From assembly GCF_000617925.1 (NCBI RefSeq), contig NZ_BAMT01000015.1:1-54902 (forward strand): a stretch of DNA of 54,902 nucleotides, written 5' to 3'. Position numbers and translations under genes: made by a program. Source of the DNA: Methylobacillus glycogenes JCM 2850. Lineage in GTDB: Bacteria > Pseudomonadota > Gammaproteobacteria > Burkholderiales > Methylophilaceae. Shown here one piece after another: positions 30,074-39,628 of the stretch (positions are counted from its first letter, which is position 1; each line of letters opens with the position of its first letter). Below the pieces are notes generated by a model that was not told where the DNA came from, made no database searches, and saw nothing but the letters and a program-made list of their open reading frames with translations.

Positions 30074-30376
30074 ATGGTGAAATCAGAACTGGTAGATAAA
30101 CTTTCAGACAAGCTAGAGGCCAATGCCAGCAACCTCTCGCGGCAAGATACCAAGCTGGCGGTGGATATTATTTTGCAGGCCATCAGCCAGACCCTGGCCA
30201 GCCACGATAGAGCCGAGATACGTGGCTTTGGCTCTTTTGATGTGCGTATCAGGCCGCCCAGGCGCGGGCGCAACCCCAGCACCGGGCAAAGCCTGCAAGT
30301 GCCCAGCGTGGCGGTGCCTTACTTCAAGTGTGGCAAGCAACTGCGTGCGCTGCTGAACCAGCAGGCTGGGGCTTAG
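30074..30376 (+). CDS. IHF-beta-like / HU-family DNA-binding protein
   Basis: 100 residues starting MVKSELVDKLSDKLEAN; GGGGAAGAA precedes the ATG. The DNA-binding arm has EIRGFGSFDVRIRPPRRGRNPSTGQS, the IHF/HU signature, and the protein ends FKCGKQLRALLNQQAGA. The RGFGSF and GRNPxTG parts fit IHF-beta better than HU. IHF bends DNA about 160 degrees and is the standard helper at sigma-54 promoters. Canonical ihfB normally sits beside rpsA; here it stands alone behind a sigma-54 promoter, so it is likely an extra paralogue. No alpha partner is visible in the window. Confidence 0.85.
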   Translation: MVKSELVDKLSDKLEANASNLSRQDTKLAVDIILQAISQTLASHDRAEIRGFGSFDVRIRPPRRGRNPSTGQSLQVPSVAVPYFKCGKQLRALLNQQAGA

Positions 30377-30463
30377 CACTGCCTATATCTCGTTAAATCA
30401 TGCACGCTGAATCAATCACGCCATCAAGTGCGCCATATCAAGCGCACGGAATTAACCACGCCA

Positions 30464-31354
30464 TTAAGCACGTAAATACTGATTGAAAAAATCTATGGTG
30501 CGCTGCCAGGCCAGTTTGGCAGCGGCTTCGTCGTAACGTGGTGTGGTGTCGTTATTAAAGGCATGCTGCACGCCGGGGTAAATATAAGCCTGATACCTCA
30601 CCCCCGCCTGCTTGAGCGCGCTTTCATAGGCGGGCCAGCCTGCGGTAATGCGCTCGTCTTTCTCTGCCAGTTGTATCAAAAGCGGTGCCTTGATCTTGGC
30701 AACATCTTCTGCCGCTGGGTGCGCGCCATAAAACGGCACGGCGGCATTCAGGTCTGGCAGGCGCGTGGCGAGGAAATTGGCAATACCGCCACCATAGCAA
30801 AAGCCCACCACGCCCAGCTTGCCATTGCTATCAGGCAAGGCACGCACAGCCTGCGCCGCCGCCACAAAATCTTCACGTATCTTGGTTTGGTCCAGCGTGG
30901 CAAACAACTCACGCGCCTTGTCTTCATCGCCGGGGTAACCGCCCAGTGAGGCCAGTGCATCTGGCGCAAAGGCAATAAAGTTATCCAGCGCCACCCGGCG
31001 CGCAATGTCCTGAATATGCGGATTCAAACCCCGGTTTTCATGCACCACCAGCACCACAGGCAGCTTGCCGCTCACCTTGGCTGGCCGCACCAGATAGCCT
31101 TTGACCTTGCCTGTGCCATGGGGCGAGGCAAACTCTACCCATTCGGCCTTCACGCGTGGGTCATCCGACGTGATCTGCTCGGCCTGGGCAAACTGCGGCG
31201 TCAGCGCCGCCAGTATGCCCTCGGCAGTGATTCCGGCCACGGCAAACTTGGTCACCGTGCCCAGAAAGCCACGGCGTGTGATATCGCCATGGGTGTATTG
31301 GTCAAAGGCCTTAAGCACTTCGGGATGAAAATCTGCTGCGGTCTTGCGTGTCAT
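30464..31354 (-). CDS. Dienelactone hydrolase family protein with a Tat-like leader
   Basis: 296 residues. Residues about 26-45 contain ITRRGFLGTVTKFAVAG, a twin-arginine export signal (RRGFLG), so the enzyme is probably periplasmic. The catalytic triad is visible: Cys in VGFCYGGG, Asp in LAEKDERI, His in PGVQHAFNN. This matches YghX/dienelactone-hydrolase relatives, which open lactone or ester bonds. It lies 58 bases after the SMP-30 lactonase gene on the same strand, so the two are probably one operon driven by the minus-strand sigma-54 promoter near 32550. Two lactone-cleaving enzymes together suggest a lactone or ester substrate. Confidence 0.83.
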   Translation of the reverse strand: MTRKTAADFHPEVLKAFDQYTHGDITRRGFLGTVTKFAVAGITAEGILAALTPQFAQAEQITSDDPRVKAEWVEFASPHGTGKVKGYLVRPAKVSGKLPVVLVVHENRGLNPHIQDIARRVALDNFIAFAPDALASLGGYPGDEDKARELFATLDQTKIREDFVAAAQAVRALPDSNGKLGVVGFCYGGGIANFLATRLPDLNAAVPFYGAHPAAEDVAKIKAPLLIQLAEKDERITAGWPAYESALKQAGVRYQAYIYPGVQHAFNNDTTPRYDEAAAKLAWQRTIDFFNQYLRA

Positions 31355-31412
31355 CGCTCACTCCTGGGGTTATCAGGGCCAAGGGGGTTAAAGGCCTGGC
31401 CTGTTGCTGGGA

Positions 31413-32504
31413 TTATTTGGCCCGGCCTAAAAAGCCGGGAGTCAAGGTGCTGATTTTGTAGACCGCGCCACGGCCCACCACATACAGGGTTTTCTTATCC
31501 TTGCCAGCAAAGGCCAGGTTCTGCGGTGGCTTGGGCAAAGCAATGCTGCCCAGGGCTTCACCCTTGGGGCTGAATATCTGCACCCCATCATTGGAGGCCA
31601 CGTACAAACGGCCCAGGTTATCCACCGCCAGGCCATCGGCCCCGCTGGATTGCCCGGTTTCCGTGGTTTTAAGGCCAGTCAGTTTGGCAAAATTGCGCGA
31701 TTTGCCCACACTGCCATCCGCCGCCACATCATAAGCCAATATATATTCCCCATAGGTATTGGCCACATACAGGGTTTGCTCATCCGGGCTGAGTTGTATG
31801 CCATTGGGCCGGGGAATATCGTGGCCCAGTGTCAGCAGCTTGCCATTGGGGCTGAGGTAATAAAACGCAGGATGGGGTGAGTTGGCAGGGCCGGGGTCTG
31901 TGAAATAGACACCGCCTTTTTTATCCAGCACCAGGTCATTAGGGCGGTTGAGGGCATGCTCTGCGGGCCCCTTGGTCAGCACCCTGGCATGCGCTGGCGG
32001 ATAAATCACGGCAATCTGCGGCTCTTGCGTCTGCACGGCGACAATATCGCCCTGGGCATTGAGCGCTAGGCCATTGGCGCCTTTACTCTGCTGCAGAAAC
32101 TCCGACACCGTGCCATCTTCGGCAATGCGCACAATGCGGTTGGCACGGGTTTCGGTAAACAGCACGCTGCCGTCCTCATAGGCCAGCGGCCCTTCAGTAC
32201 CGTCAAAACCGTCCTTGATAAAAGTAATGGGCGTACCCTCGGCCACCACACCCGGTATAGCTGGCGTGACAGTGACTTGCGGCAGTGTCTGATCACGCTG
32301 ATCACGGGCTTCTGCCGCAGAGAGATCATGCGAAACCAGTATGGCGGCCAGCAGCAGCGTCGGCAACAATATACGGGCAATTTTCGTGGCTTTGACTGGG
32401 GAAATTTTGACGATATTGCCTGATTGATTGAGTGCAGAATTTTTCTGCCCAGGCAGATGATTTTTTATTCTGCTTTCAAAAACTTCCAGTTTTGCATAGC
32501 ACAT
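31413..32504 (-). CDS. SMP-30/gluconolactonase-like periplasmic beta-propeller enzyme
   Basis: 363 residues. An N-terminal hydrophobic export segment (ILLPTLLLAAILVSHDLSAA) is followed by a six-bladed propeller. Family motifs include TEGPLAYEDGSVLFTET (metal-binding Glu), LNRPNDLVLDKKGGVYFTDPG (Asn-Asp ligand), and SGADGLAVDNLGRLYVA (Asp ligand). SMP-30 enzymes hydrolyse lactones with a divalent metal. The first ATG at 32504 gives a long charged segment before the export signal; no better start is visible, so the N-terminus is uncertain. First gene of the presumed SMP-30/dienelactone hydrolase operon. Confidence 0.82.
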   Translation of the reverse strand: MCYAKLEVFESRIKNHLPGQKNSALNQSGNIVKISPVKATKIARILLPTLLLAAILVSHDLSAAEARDQRDQTLPQVTVTPAIPGVVAEGTPITFIKDGFDGTEGPLAYEDGSVLFTETRANRIVRIAEDGTVSEFLQQSKGANGLALNAQGDIVAVQTQEPQIAVIYPPAHARVLTKGPAEHALNRPNDLVLDKKGGVYFTDPGPANSPHPAFYYLSPNGKLLTLGHDIPRPNGIQLSPDEQTLYVANTYGEYILAYDVAADGSVGKSRNFAKLTGLKTTETGQSSGADGLAVDNLGRLYVASNDGVQIFSPKGEALGSIALPKPPQNLAFAGKDKKTLYVVGRGAVYKISTLTPGFLGRAK

Positions 32505-32542
32505 GATTATTCTGCCCTTTTAAATGAACCAGATCATTACTC

Positions 32543-32558
32543 AGCAGAATACATGCCA
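32543..32558 (-). promoter_or_regulatory. Sigma-54-like promoter of the SMP-30 operon
   Basis: Read on the minus strand the bases are TGGCATGTATTCTGCT. The -24 TGGCATG is perfect and the -12 element is CTGC instead of TTGC, keeping the essential GC at the right distance. It sits 38 bases upstream of the start at 32504. It faces away from another sigma-54 promoter at 32994. Confidence 0.6.
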
Positions 32559-32993
32559 GGAAAATGTTTTAAATTATTTAGAGAATTTACTCTTATAAAA
32601 AATGCCACCATATAAAATATATGATTGATTAAATTGATGTTAATCAAAAATTATCAATGTAAACTCCATAATTAAATATATTCAAACACAGCAACACCCC
32701 ATGCTTTAAATGCAGCAGTACAACAAGAGATGCTGCGTATCCAACATATTCATAGCAAAATTAAGCACTAAAAATTTTAATAAAAAATCAACGCTTAAAA
32801 AGTGTAAATTTCAACACTCTCTGCTGCATATCCATCAAAAAATATCACCTTAATGAATCGTCCCCAACAGAAATAAACAGTGCAAGCGCGTGCTTGATCA
32901 CGCGGTGAAATTTGGTCAAAACCAGTACTAGCAATGTCTAAGGGAATGTAAACCGTGGCGTCTGCCAAGGCCAGACCAGGCAAGTAGCCCGGC
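32559..32993. promoter_or_regulatory. AT-rich divergent control region between two sigma-54 promoters
   Basis: About 430 bases with no credible gene. It is much more AT-rich than its neighbours between 32560 and 32830. An inverted repeat GCAGCA (32712-32717) ... TGCTGC (32731-32736) lies about 155 bases from the minus-strand promoter and 260 from the plus-strand one, a plausible distance for an enhancer-binding protein. Several runs resemble relaxed IHF sites (for example ATCAA near 32645). Activator identity is unknown. Confidence 0.4.
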
Positions 32994-33009
32994 TGGCACG
33001 CATGTTGCG
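32994..33009 (+). promoter_or_regulatory. Sigma-54 promoter of the first coiled-coil TonB receptor
   Basis: TGGCACGCATGTTGCG matches TGGCACG-N4-TTGC exactly, 64 bases before the ATG at 33074. Confidence 0.8.
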
Positions 33010-33073
33010 CTTTTAGCTGCTGGCTTGGCCAATATGGCCGGGCCTGACCTCATCATTCATTCAGGGAACCCTT

Positions 33074-35756
33074 ATGCATATCACCCCCCCGGTACTCTCC
33101 CGGCTTCCCCACGCTGGGCGCTTCAGACAGCGCTTGCTACACGCATCACTGCTGGCTGGCCTGGGGCTGGCTTTCTCCAGCCCCATGCTGAGCCTGGCCG
33201 CAGATGACGATGTGCTGCGCCTGCAACAAGAAAACGCCAGGCTGACAGAAGAAATCGAAGCCTTGAAGCGCCGCTACCAGCAGGGCCAGGCCAGCCCAGC
33301 AGAAGCAAAACAATCTGAAGTTAACTCGGCTAAAGCTAACTCGGCTGAAGCTAACGCATCAGTAACCAATCAGCCTGTAGCCAACGCTGCAAGCACGACT
33401 GAACCACGCGCGGCAGCGATAATGCAGCCGCGCTGGGTGCGGTGATTGTCACCTCGCGTAATCGCGAGGAAATTGCCCAGGATGTGCCTATCCCGGTTTC
33501 AGTGATAGGGGCGCAAAAGCTCGACCGTGAGCGCATTTTTACCGTGGATGACCTCACGCGCGTTACGCCCGGCCTCACCGCCACCACCCCTAATGCCCGC
33601 CGCTCTGGCATTTCTATCCGTGGCATAGGTAAATCCACAGGGGATGAATCGTTGGAAGCAGCGGTGGGCACCATTGTCGATGACGTTTATCTCAGCCTGC
33701 CCGGCATGACTTACCAGGACTTTACCGACCTGGACCGAGTGGAAGTATTGCGCGGGCCGCAAGGCACGCTGCTGGGCAAGAACACCACCATGGGTGCCAT
33801 CAACTATGTAAGCAAGGCCCCCAGCTTCACGCGCCAGACCTACTTCGAAACCGAAGTGGGTGCCAACCAGAATGGCAGTGATTTCCCCGGTGCCCTGCGC
33901 GCACGCGGCTCACTCACCGATGCCATCGTTGATAACGTGCTGGCCTATCGCGCCTCTTTCTTTGTCGATAAGCAGCAAGGTGATATTGAGAACGTCAACA
34001 ATACGCTGGAAGGCTCAATTGCCGACCGACGCTTTCATGAGCGCAACCGCTATGGCGGCAAGATTCAATTGCTGCTCACCCCCAGCGAAACCTTCTCTGC
34101 GCGCGTGGCGCTGGATTACTCCGAATCGTCGGAATACAGCAATACCAAGCCGTTTCAGTACGACCCCAGCACCTTTGCCGATGGCTCGCCGCGGGGCAAC
34201 ACCTATAGCGCCCGGCTGGCGCGCAGCTATTTTGGTGGCTACCGCCCCATCATAGGCTCCAAGGACAAGATAGATATTGGTCAGGGCGAGCCGCTCAAGA
34301 CCAACAACTATGGCATCTCCGCCAAGCTGGACTGGCAGCTGGGCAGCCATACGCTCACCTCGATCAGCGCCTATCGTGGCTATGGCTTTGACGCGGTCAA
34401 TGACAGCGAACAGACCCGCTTTGACATTGCCACCACTGGCACCCTGGTCGATCACAAGCAGTACTCGCAGGAGTTCCGCCTGACCTCGGATATAGGCAAG
34501 CTGCTGGACTACCAGCTGGGCTTGTTCTACCTGCACAGCGAAACCGTGCAGACCAGCCGCAACGGCTTTGGCGATGATGCTGGGGCTTTCTATGCCACGG
34601 GTGGCCAATACAACACCCTCACCAGCAGCGCCATAGGCCGCTCGCTGCTGCGGCAATCGCTCAACAATCTGCGCGTCAACACGCGCTTCCGCCCCGAAAC
34701 CGACAGCTATGCCGCTTTTGGCCAGATCAACTGGCATTTGACCGAGAAAGCCACCCTCACCACAGGCTTGCGCAACACCTATGAGGTGAAAAACAACTCG
34801 GTAGAAAAATGGAGCACAGGCAACAATGCTGCCTTCACCGAAGGCAGCCTGGCCGAGAACAACGCCGCAACTGCCATACGCGATGGCCGGGTTAACAATG
34901 TCTATGGGCTGCAAAAGGGCGAGGAAATCCGCGATAACTCCATCTCTTGCTGCTCAGCCCCAATTACAAGCTCAATGATGATGTGTTGCTGTATGCCTCG
35001 GCTGCAGGCGGCGAGAAATCCGGCGCGGTGTCGTTCAACAGCAGCACTGGCCGCAGCGATAATGTAGACCCGGAAAAATCGCTGGATTTCGAGCTGGGCT
35101 TCAAGGGCTTGTTCCTTGAGCGTAGCCTGTTGCTTAACGTCAACCTCTATCACACCCGCGTCAAAGGCTATCAGGCCACCACCAATGTGGTGGATGCCAG
35201 CACCGATACCGGCTATCGCTCACGCCTGGGCAATATCCCGGAAATTACCGCCACCGGGATTGAACTGGAAGGCGGCTACCGCGCCAGCGACAGGCTGAGC
35301 TTCAACTTTGGTGCTGCTTACAACCGCGCCAGATATTCTGATTGGGAAACCGCCACTTGCCCCACAGAGCAACCCAACCAGAGCGTGTGCGACAACACAG
35401 GCAAGCAGATTGTGGGTGCCCCCAGGCTAACCGGGATTTTCGGTGTGCATTATGTCCAGCCTATCTGGGGTGGCTTCAAGGCACAGGCTTTCCTCAGCAC
35501 CGTCATCCGCTCTAACCAGAATGTGGAAAACCTGCTGTCAGAGTTTGGCAAGCAATCCGGCTACTCGGTCACCGATGGCGGCCTGGGCATCATAGGCGGC
35601 AAGCAGGACAACTGGGAGTTCAACCTGGTGGCCAAAAACCTGTTCGATAAGGTCTACACCACCAGCGTCAACGCCTATAGCAATAACGCCCCGGTGGGCT
35701 ATGACGGCCTGGGCCAGCGGCGCTATGTGGGTGTAGTGCTGCGCTCCAGGTTCTAA
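33074..35756 (+). CDS. TonB-dependent receptor with N-terminal coiled coil, 1 of 2 (frameshifts near 33412 and 34953)
   Basis: About 895 residues after restoring two single-base deletions. The ATG at 33074 follows AGGGAA. A signal peptide ends MLSLAA. A predicted coiled coil follows (VLRLQQENARLTEEIEALKR), then a low-complexity EAKQSEVNSAKANSAEANA linker, then the TonB-box/plug: VIVTSRNREEIAQDVPIPVSV, SIRGIGKSTGD, VEVLRGPQGTLLGKNTTMGAI. The barrel ends in GQRRYVGVVLRSRF with the terminal Phe. Breaks lie just before ALGAVIVTSR (frame lost near 33412) and at DNSI/SLLLSPNYKLND (34953). Family: large CirA/FepA-like receptors common where many complex organics are imported; not a defined siderophore type. 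A terminator follows. Confidence 0.85.
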
Positions 35757-35764
35757 ACCCGGCA

Positions 35765-35790
35765 GGGAGCCACTCGCGTGGCTCTCTTTT
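35765..35790 (+). terminator. Terminator after the first coiled-coil receptor
   Basis: GAGCCAC (35767-35773), loop TCGC, GTGGCTC (35778-35784), then TCTTTT. It lies 10 bases after the stop. Confidence 0.75.
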
Positions 35791-35960
35791 ACAACTTTTT
35801 TGAGCGGCTCTTGCCAGGCCTTTTGCATTGCTGCAAATGACGGCTTATGCCTATCAACTTAAGCAGACAAGCGGCTTTTATGACTGTTTTGTTTCAGGCA
35901 GCACTGTTTGAAATATGGATTTCTCTGCATTTACTCAACAACAGTTTTGTAAGGAAAGCT

Positions 35961-35989
35961 CTGTTGCTGTGCTGTGGCGTTTGCAACAG
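35961..35989 (+). promoter_or_regulatory. Inverted repeat upstream of a sigma-54 promoter (candidate activator site)
   Basis: CTGTTGC (35961-35967) and GCAACAG (35983-35989) form a perfect 7-bp inverted repeat with a 15-base gap. Its right arm ends 60 bases before the -24 element at 36050. The rest of the 350-base spacer (35757-36106) holds the terminator and promoter but no gene. The role as an enhancer site is an inference from place and symmetry. Confidence 0.35.
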
Positions 35990-36049
35990 GTGTTGTAAAT
36001 AAGCCCAAGAATCATAGCGCTACGATCTTTACAATTTTTATCAATGCCA

Positions 36050-36065
36050 TGGCATGCGCCTTGCG
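36050..36065 (+). promoter_or_regulatory. Sigma-54 promoter of the second coiled-coil TonB receptor
   Basis: TGGCATGCGCCTTGCG matches TGGCAYG-N4-TTGC, 41 bases before the ATG at 36107. Confidence 0.78.
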
Positions 36066-36106
36066 CTTAGAAAATGATTTTTTATTTCTATCGCTAGGGG
36101 AGTTTC

Positions 36107-38889
36107 ATGCAAAAAAAGAATATAGCGCCCGATACCAACAGGCGCATACCCAGGGAAAAACCGCAGTTCAGGCTCAAGCCTGCGGTAGTGATGCTGGCCA
36201 GCATCATGGCCTTGGCATCACAAGCCAGCTATGCCGCTGATGAGCAACTGGTGCAGGAGTTGCAGGCCGAAATTGCGCGCCTGAAACAAGAACTGGCCAG
36301 CCGCAACAACCCCAACAGCGCCGCACCGGAACACCAGACCACACCACAAGCCCAGGTCGCTGCTAATCCGGAAAATGCCGATGACAGCAACAACGCACTT
36401 GGCTCTGTGGTGGTCACCGCAAGAAAACAGAACGCGGTGGAACTGGTACAGGAAACCCCGGCCTCGGTGTCCGCCGTCACAGGTGAAGAACTGCAACGCC
36501 TGCAAGCCACCAACATCACAGAAGTGCTATCCCGCATAGGTAATGTCAACTTCAACTATGGCAACCCACGTACTGGCAGCCTGACCCTGCGCGGCATCAC
36601 TACGGGCAGCAGCGACCAGATAGACCCTACCGTAGGCACGATACTGGATGGTGTGAGCATTGCTTATACGCCGCTGGTAAATGGCTATATCTTCACCGAT
36701 ATTGAAACCGTGGACGTGACGCGTGGCCCGCAAGGCACCACAGGCGGCAAGGCTTCGAATATTGGCCGCATCACGTTCAAAACCAAGGCCCCTACTTTCA
36801 CGCCTGAAGCCCAGGTATCGCAGGTATGGGGTGATTGGGGCACGCTACGCTCCAATGCTGTGGCTGGTGGCCCGGTGATTGATGGCCTGCTGGCCTGGCG
36901 CGGTACTTTTGTGCGTGAGCAGCAGGAAGGCCCGTTCAAGAATGACTTTCCTGACCTGAAAGGCCGTACCTCGTATCAGAACGTGGATAGAACTTTCGGT
37001 CGTGTGCAATTCCTGCTGACGCCTACTGACAATTTCTCCGCCAAACTCAGCGTTGAATATCAACCCAAGGGCGAAGAGTTCGTCAATGGCAGCTCGGTAC
37101 GCCATCCACAGCCACGCTATTTCAGCGATGGCACATTGAGGACTTCGGGCGTGGACACCGCTATAACCGCTACGTCACCCGTTTTGGTAGAAGCCCGACC
37201 TGGAACCCGGCTACCGACTACTACGGCTCCATGACCTTTGCCGATAACAACGGCGGCATCATCACTTCATCGCAGGGTGCCACTATCAATCTGGAGTGGA
37301 ATGTAGCCGGACATCTGCTGCAATCGATTACTGGTTATCGCAACCATTGGTTCAGCGCGGCTAATGACGAAGGCACGCCTTACGACATTACCAAGAGCGG
37401 CGGTTATATCACCAGCTATGACCAGAAAAGCCAGGAATTCCGCATCACCTCAGAGCCTGATAGTCAGCGCAAATTTGACTACACCGCAGGTATTTACTAC
37501 ATCACCACCGATAACGATTCGCTGCAGAGAACCCGTTATGGCAATGATGCTGGTACCAATCAAGCCAGCGATACGCTTTATAACAACTTGACCGCCCTGG
37601 GCGGTGCTGGTCAGGCCTTGTTGCAGGATTCGCTCAATCTTTCCTACAAATACACCAACAACTTCGTCAAAAACGAAAGCACGGCGGCATACGGCAGCAT
37701 AGATTGGCATTTGTCTGATCCCCTGACGCTGACCACTGGTTATCGCTTCTCCACCGAGAAGCGTGAAACCGCCAATGGTGTCTGGCTGGCAGACCCCGGT
37801 GTAGGTGGAGACTTCACACAGGCATTTGGTACGGCCACTACCGCAGCGACTCTGCCGACCAATCCGACAGACTTGGCGGCTGCCAACAGGCTGGCCGCCA
37901 GATACTTTGGCAGCACCGCAACCTGGGCATCGATAGGCGGCACCAATCAAGGTTATATCCGTCAAGTTGCTTTGTTACGCAACAGCACGCTGGGAACCTC
38001 CAGCCTGTATAACGTCAAGGATGCAGACCGCGCCTGGAAAGGCGATCTCAACACCGCCAATATCAGCCTGAAGAATCGTTTCAACGAAAACCTGACGGTC
38101 TATGGCGTGCTGCAATATGGCGAAAAAGCCGGGATTGCCCAGCTTGATTCACGTGGCGTTTCCAGCCTGGTGAAGAAAGAGCGCACCACTGGCTATGAAG
38201 TAGGCGTGAGGACCTCCTTCCTTGACGATACGCTGGCCATTAACGCCAATGCCTTCGTGAATAACATCAAGGACTTCCAGACCACGGTGAACTTGATAGA
38301 CCCTGTCACCACAGCAGCCAACATCAATGCGCGCCCTAATTTGTCCTATGACGAGAACCTGGCGTTCCAAAGCCTGGTAGGTAACTTGCCTGGCATACGG
38401 GTCAAGGGGCTGGAAATTGATGCGGCATACCGCGGCATTGAATATCTCTCCTTGCGCCTGGCGGCTGCCTACAACGATGCGCGCTACTCCAAGGATGCCT
38501 ATCTGGCACGGCCATCAGAGGTCAACCCTGCCACCCACCCTGCTGCCTACTACAACGCCAAGGGCGACACGCTGGATAACGCCCCTAAATACACTGCCAA
38601 CCTCAGTGCGGATTACAACAAACCCGTATTTGGCAAATACATCTTCCACACCACCGCCAATTACCGCTTTACCAGCAGCTACCAGACCAGCCCTTCGATT
38701 TATAACGAAGTGGATGCCTATGGCCTGCTGGATGTGGGCATAGGCTTTGGCCGCAGGGATGGTTTGTTTGATATCAACTTTATCGCCAAGAACGCCTTGA
38801 ATGAGAAATACAACATCAAAGGTTGGGATAGCTACACCGCCAGCCTGCCAAGATGGATAGGCGTGGTATTGAGCACCAAGCTGTTCTAA
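36107..38889 (+). CDS. TonB-dependent receptor with N-terminal coiled coil, 2 of 2 (frameshift near 37162)
   Basis: About 927 residues. The ATG at 36107 follows AGGGGAG. A long basic N-region precedes the signal-peptide core VVMLASIMALASQASYA. A coiled coil follows (QLVQELQAEIARLKQELAS), then the plug: SVVVTARKQNAVELVQETPASV, LTLRGITTGSSD, VDVTRGPQGTTGGKASNIGRI. The barrel ends PRWIGVVLSTKLF. The frame is lost at TSGVDT (37162); one C restores RYNRYVTRFGRSPTWNPATDYYG. It is only distantly similar to receptor 1 but shares the coiled-coil layout and promoter type, so both likely serve one uptake programme. The plug's GGKASNIGRI replaces the common GKNTTGGAI. Confidence 0.85.
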
Positions 38890-39055
38890 GACTAAAAGCC
38901 AAGGCAAGTGCTGCTGACCGCCCCCCAGCAATACCGCGCCAGCATTTGCTGCCAAGGCAACAGCCGCTGATGGTGATTCCGTATGCACTGTCAGCGGCCA
39001 ATAAAAAACCCCATAGCCATCAGCCAGTTAAGCCAGCCGGGCTGCAATGCCCGAC

Positions 39056-39071
39056 TGGCATGGCTTTTGCA
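39056..39071 (+). promoter_or_regulatory. Sigma-54 promoter of the rhodanese/DUF6152 operon
   Basis: TGGCATGGCTTTTGCA matches TGGCAYG-N4-TTGCA exactly, 43 bases before the ATG at 39115. The 225-base spacer after the receptor gene contains nothing else I can support. Confidence 0.8.
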
Positions 39072-39114
39072 AAACTAACACCATCAGAAATCAAAACCAT
39101 TGGAAGGAAACACC

Positions 39115-39588
39115 ATGAGCACATTGCGCTTTACTCCTGACCTTAAATTAGCCGTTCCATTGGCCTTGGGCCTCAGCCTGGCCCTCAACTTTGCCCCAGC
39201 CTGGGCCGAGGATGCCCCTGCGCCTGCCAACAAGGCCCCGGCTTTCAAGGCCCATGTGCTGACCAAGGCTGAAACCGACAGCTGGCTCAGCAAGCCTGAT
39301 CAGGTATTGCTGATAGATGTGCGCAGGCCAGATGAACTGCAGGCCAAGGGCCAGTTCCCGGTTTACTTCAGCATACAACTCAAGGATCTGGAAAAGAATT
39401 GGGCTTACATCCCCAAGGATAGAACCCTGATCACGGTTTCCAACCACGCAGGCCGTGCAGGCCGCGCTGCGGATTTCCTTGCTGAACACGGCTACAAAGT
39501 CGCGGGTGCCACTGGCGTAGAAAACTATGAAGCCGAAGGCGGCCAGTTGCTCAAGCTGGCACCGCCACCTGCCAAAAAGCCTGAATAA
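39115..39588 (+). CDS. Exported rhodanese-fold protein lacking the catalytic cysteine
   Basis: 157 residues from the ATG at 39115, which has GGAAGGAA upstream. A signal peptide ends NFAPAWAE. A single rhodanese domain spans about residues 45-145: LTKAETDSWLSKPDQVLLIDVR and PDELQAKGQFP are typical. The active-site loop, normally C-x-x-G-x-R-S, reads SNHAGRAGRAADFL with no cysteine, so sulfur transfer of the usual kind is not expected. It may bind an oxyanion or act as a scaffold. First gene of a four-gene run of exported proteins with short gaps. Confidence 0.8.
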   Translation: MSTLRFTPDLKLAVPLALGLSLALNFAPAWAEDAPAPANKAPAFKAHVLTKAETDSWLSKPDQVLLIDVRRPDELQAKGQFPVYFSIQLKDLEKNWAYIPKDRTLITVSNHAGRAGRAADFLAEHGYKVAGATGVENYEAEGGQLLKLAPPPAKKPE

Positions 39589-39628
39589 GCAGCCGTATAG
39601 ACCTTATAGACTTAACACGGAATACACC

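Noticed and set aside
34015..34914. 299-residue minus-strand open frame inside a TonB receptor
   Set aside because: It is antisense to a conserved barrel region and has low-complexity, motif-free composition.
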